DNA of 64,000 bases from the NCBI RefSeq assembly GCF_014698795.1, contig NZ_JACJTR010000006.1:297652-361651 (forward strand), read 5' to 3'. The position numbers and the translations under genes were made by a program. Under the pieces are notes generated by a model. It searched no databases, was not told the DNA's origin, and was given only the letters and a program-made list of their open reading frames with translations. The first letter of the stretch is position 1. The number at the start of each line of letters is the position of its first letter. The DNA comes from Nostoc sp. FACHB-892 (GTDB lineage: Bacteria > Cyanobacteriota > Cyanobacteriia > Cyanobacteriales > Nostocaceae). This document shows positions 63,891 through 64,000 of this stretch, one piece after another.

Positions 63891-63922
63891 AATTTTATAA
63901 GTATGTAACAAAAAATTAAGCA
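63872..63922. repeat. Dispersed repeat at the truncated 3' end of the fusion gene
   Basis: GATAAGTAAGTCG and the following AT-rich 38 bases (…AAGTATGTAACAAAAA) match 29822-29872 without gaps at about 40 of 51 positions. The gene's family homology ends exactly where this repeat begins. Confidence 0.6.
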
Positions 63923-63927
63923 GAAGA

Positions 63928-64000
63928 ATGAGAGTCAAATTTTACACGTTGTGTACTGTAGCTTCTCTTTTCACCTCTTCTTTGAACTCCATCAATGACA
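63928..64000 (+). CDS. Start of a possible secreted protein (cut by window end)
   Basis: ATG 63928 opens MRVKFYTLCTVASLFTSSLNS..., a basic start followed by a hydrophobic stretch that resembles a signal peptide; AGAAGA lies just upstream. Only 24 codons are visible, so the product cannot be named and chance is possible. Confidence 0.35.
   Translation, partial: MRVKFYTLCTVASLFTSSLNSIND

Overview
The window is chromosomal DNA of a filamentous, heterocyst-type cyanobacterium (Nostoc/Anabaena-like). The evidence is the very high density of the HIP1 octamer GCGATCGC inside and between genes, heptameric short tandem repeats between genes, a HetZ-family protein, an XisI family gene, DUF4327, DUF751 and DUF1361 proteins, and a 2-oxoglutarate decarboxylase/succinate-semialdehyde dehydrogenase pair typical of the cyanobacterial TCA bypass. 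No rRNA, tRNA or CRISPR array was seen.

Region 1 (1-9.1 kb): end of a PiT phosphate permease, an arsenosugar-type radical SAM enzyme (ArsS), the two TCA-bypass genes, a Uma2 nuclease-like protein, an FHA-GAF adenylate cyclase, the ribosome-assembly GTPase RbgA/YlqF and a VOC protein. Region 2 (9.1-10.4 kb) is a graveyard: a DUF433 antitoxin gene split by a 101-bp MITE with a TA target duplication, a perfect 28-bp HIP1 palindrome, and an aspartic-protease-like gene that has lost its catalytic segment. Region 3 (10.5-18.9 kb) is housekeeping: cbiD, guaA, a receiver protein, a CDF metal exporter, rbfA and small conserved cyanobacterial proteins.

Region 4 (19.0-29.9 kb) is the accessory island and the most interesting part. 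It has a Dam-type methylase convergent with a PD-(D/E)XK nuclease, then an AAA+ ATPase of the type linked to extracellular contractile injection systems (eCIS). Three paralogous genes follow that share promoter-proximal DNA and an N-terminal leader but carry unrelated C-terminal domains. The first ends in a barnase-type RNase domain and is followed by a barstar-type immunity gene; the second lacks the DUF4157 metallopeptidase-like core; the third keeps DUF4157 and ends in an unrecognised domain. The spacers hold a segmental duplication that includes the last codons of the ATPase gene, leader fragments, a MITE and HIP1-rich repeats, which suggests an actively recombining effector-cassette array. 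A DUF433/DUF5615 toxin-antitoxin pair, xisI with a truncated xisH, and the end of an IS200/IS605 element close the island.

Region 5 (30-49.9 kb): HetZ-related regulator, TsaC/YciO-type protein, LarC, a TonB-dependent receptor, LapA-domain protein, phosphohexomutase, an Fe-S PD-(D/E)XK nuclease, a beta-propeller/transglutaminase protein, a P2A cation ATPase, RecF, MgtC, a PEP-synthase-like enzyme and an SDR epimerase. Region 6 (50-64 kb): a baeRF protein, DUF1361 protein, a lipoprotein, the cbiMQO cobalt/nickel ECF transporter operon, two membrane glycosyltransferases, a methyltransferase and a mannose-1-phosphate guanylyltransferase/phosphomannomutase fusion whose 3' end appears cut off at a repeat that also borders the truncated xisH.
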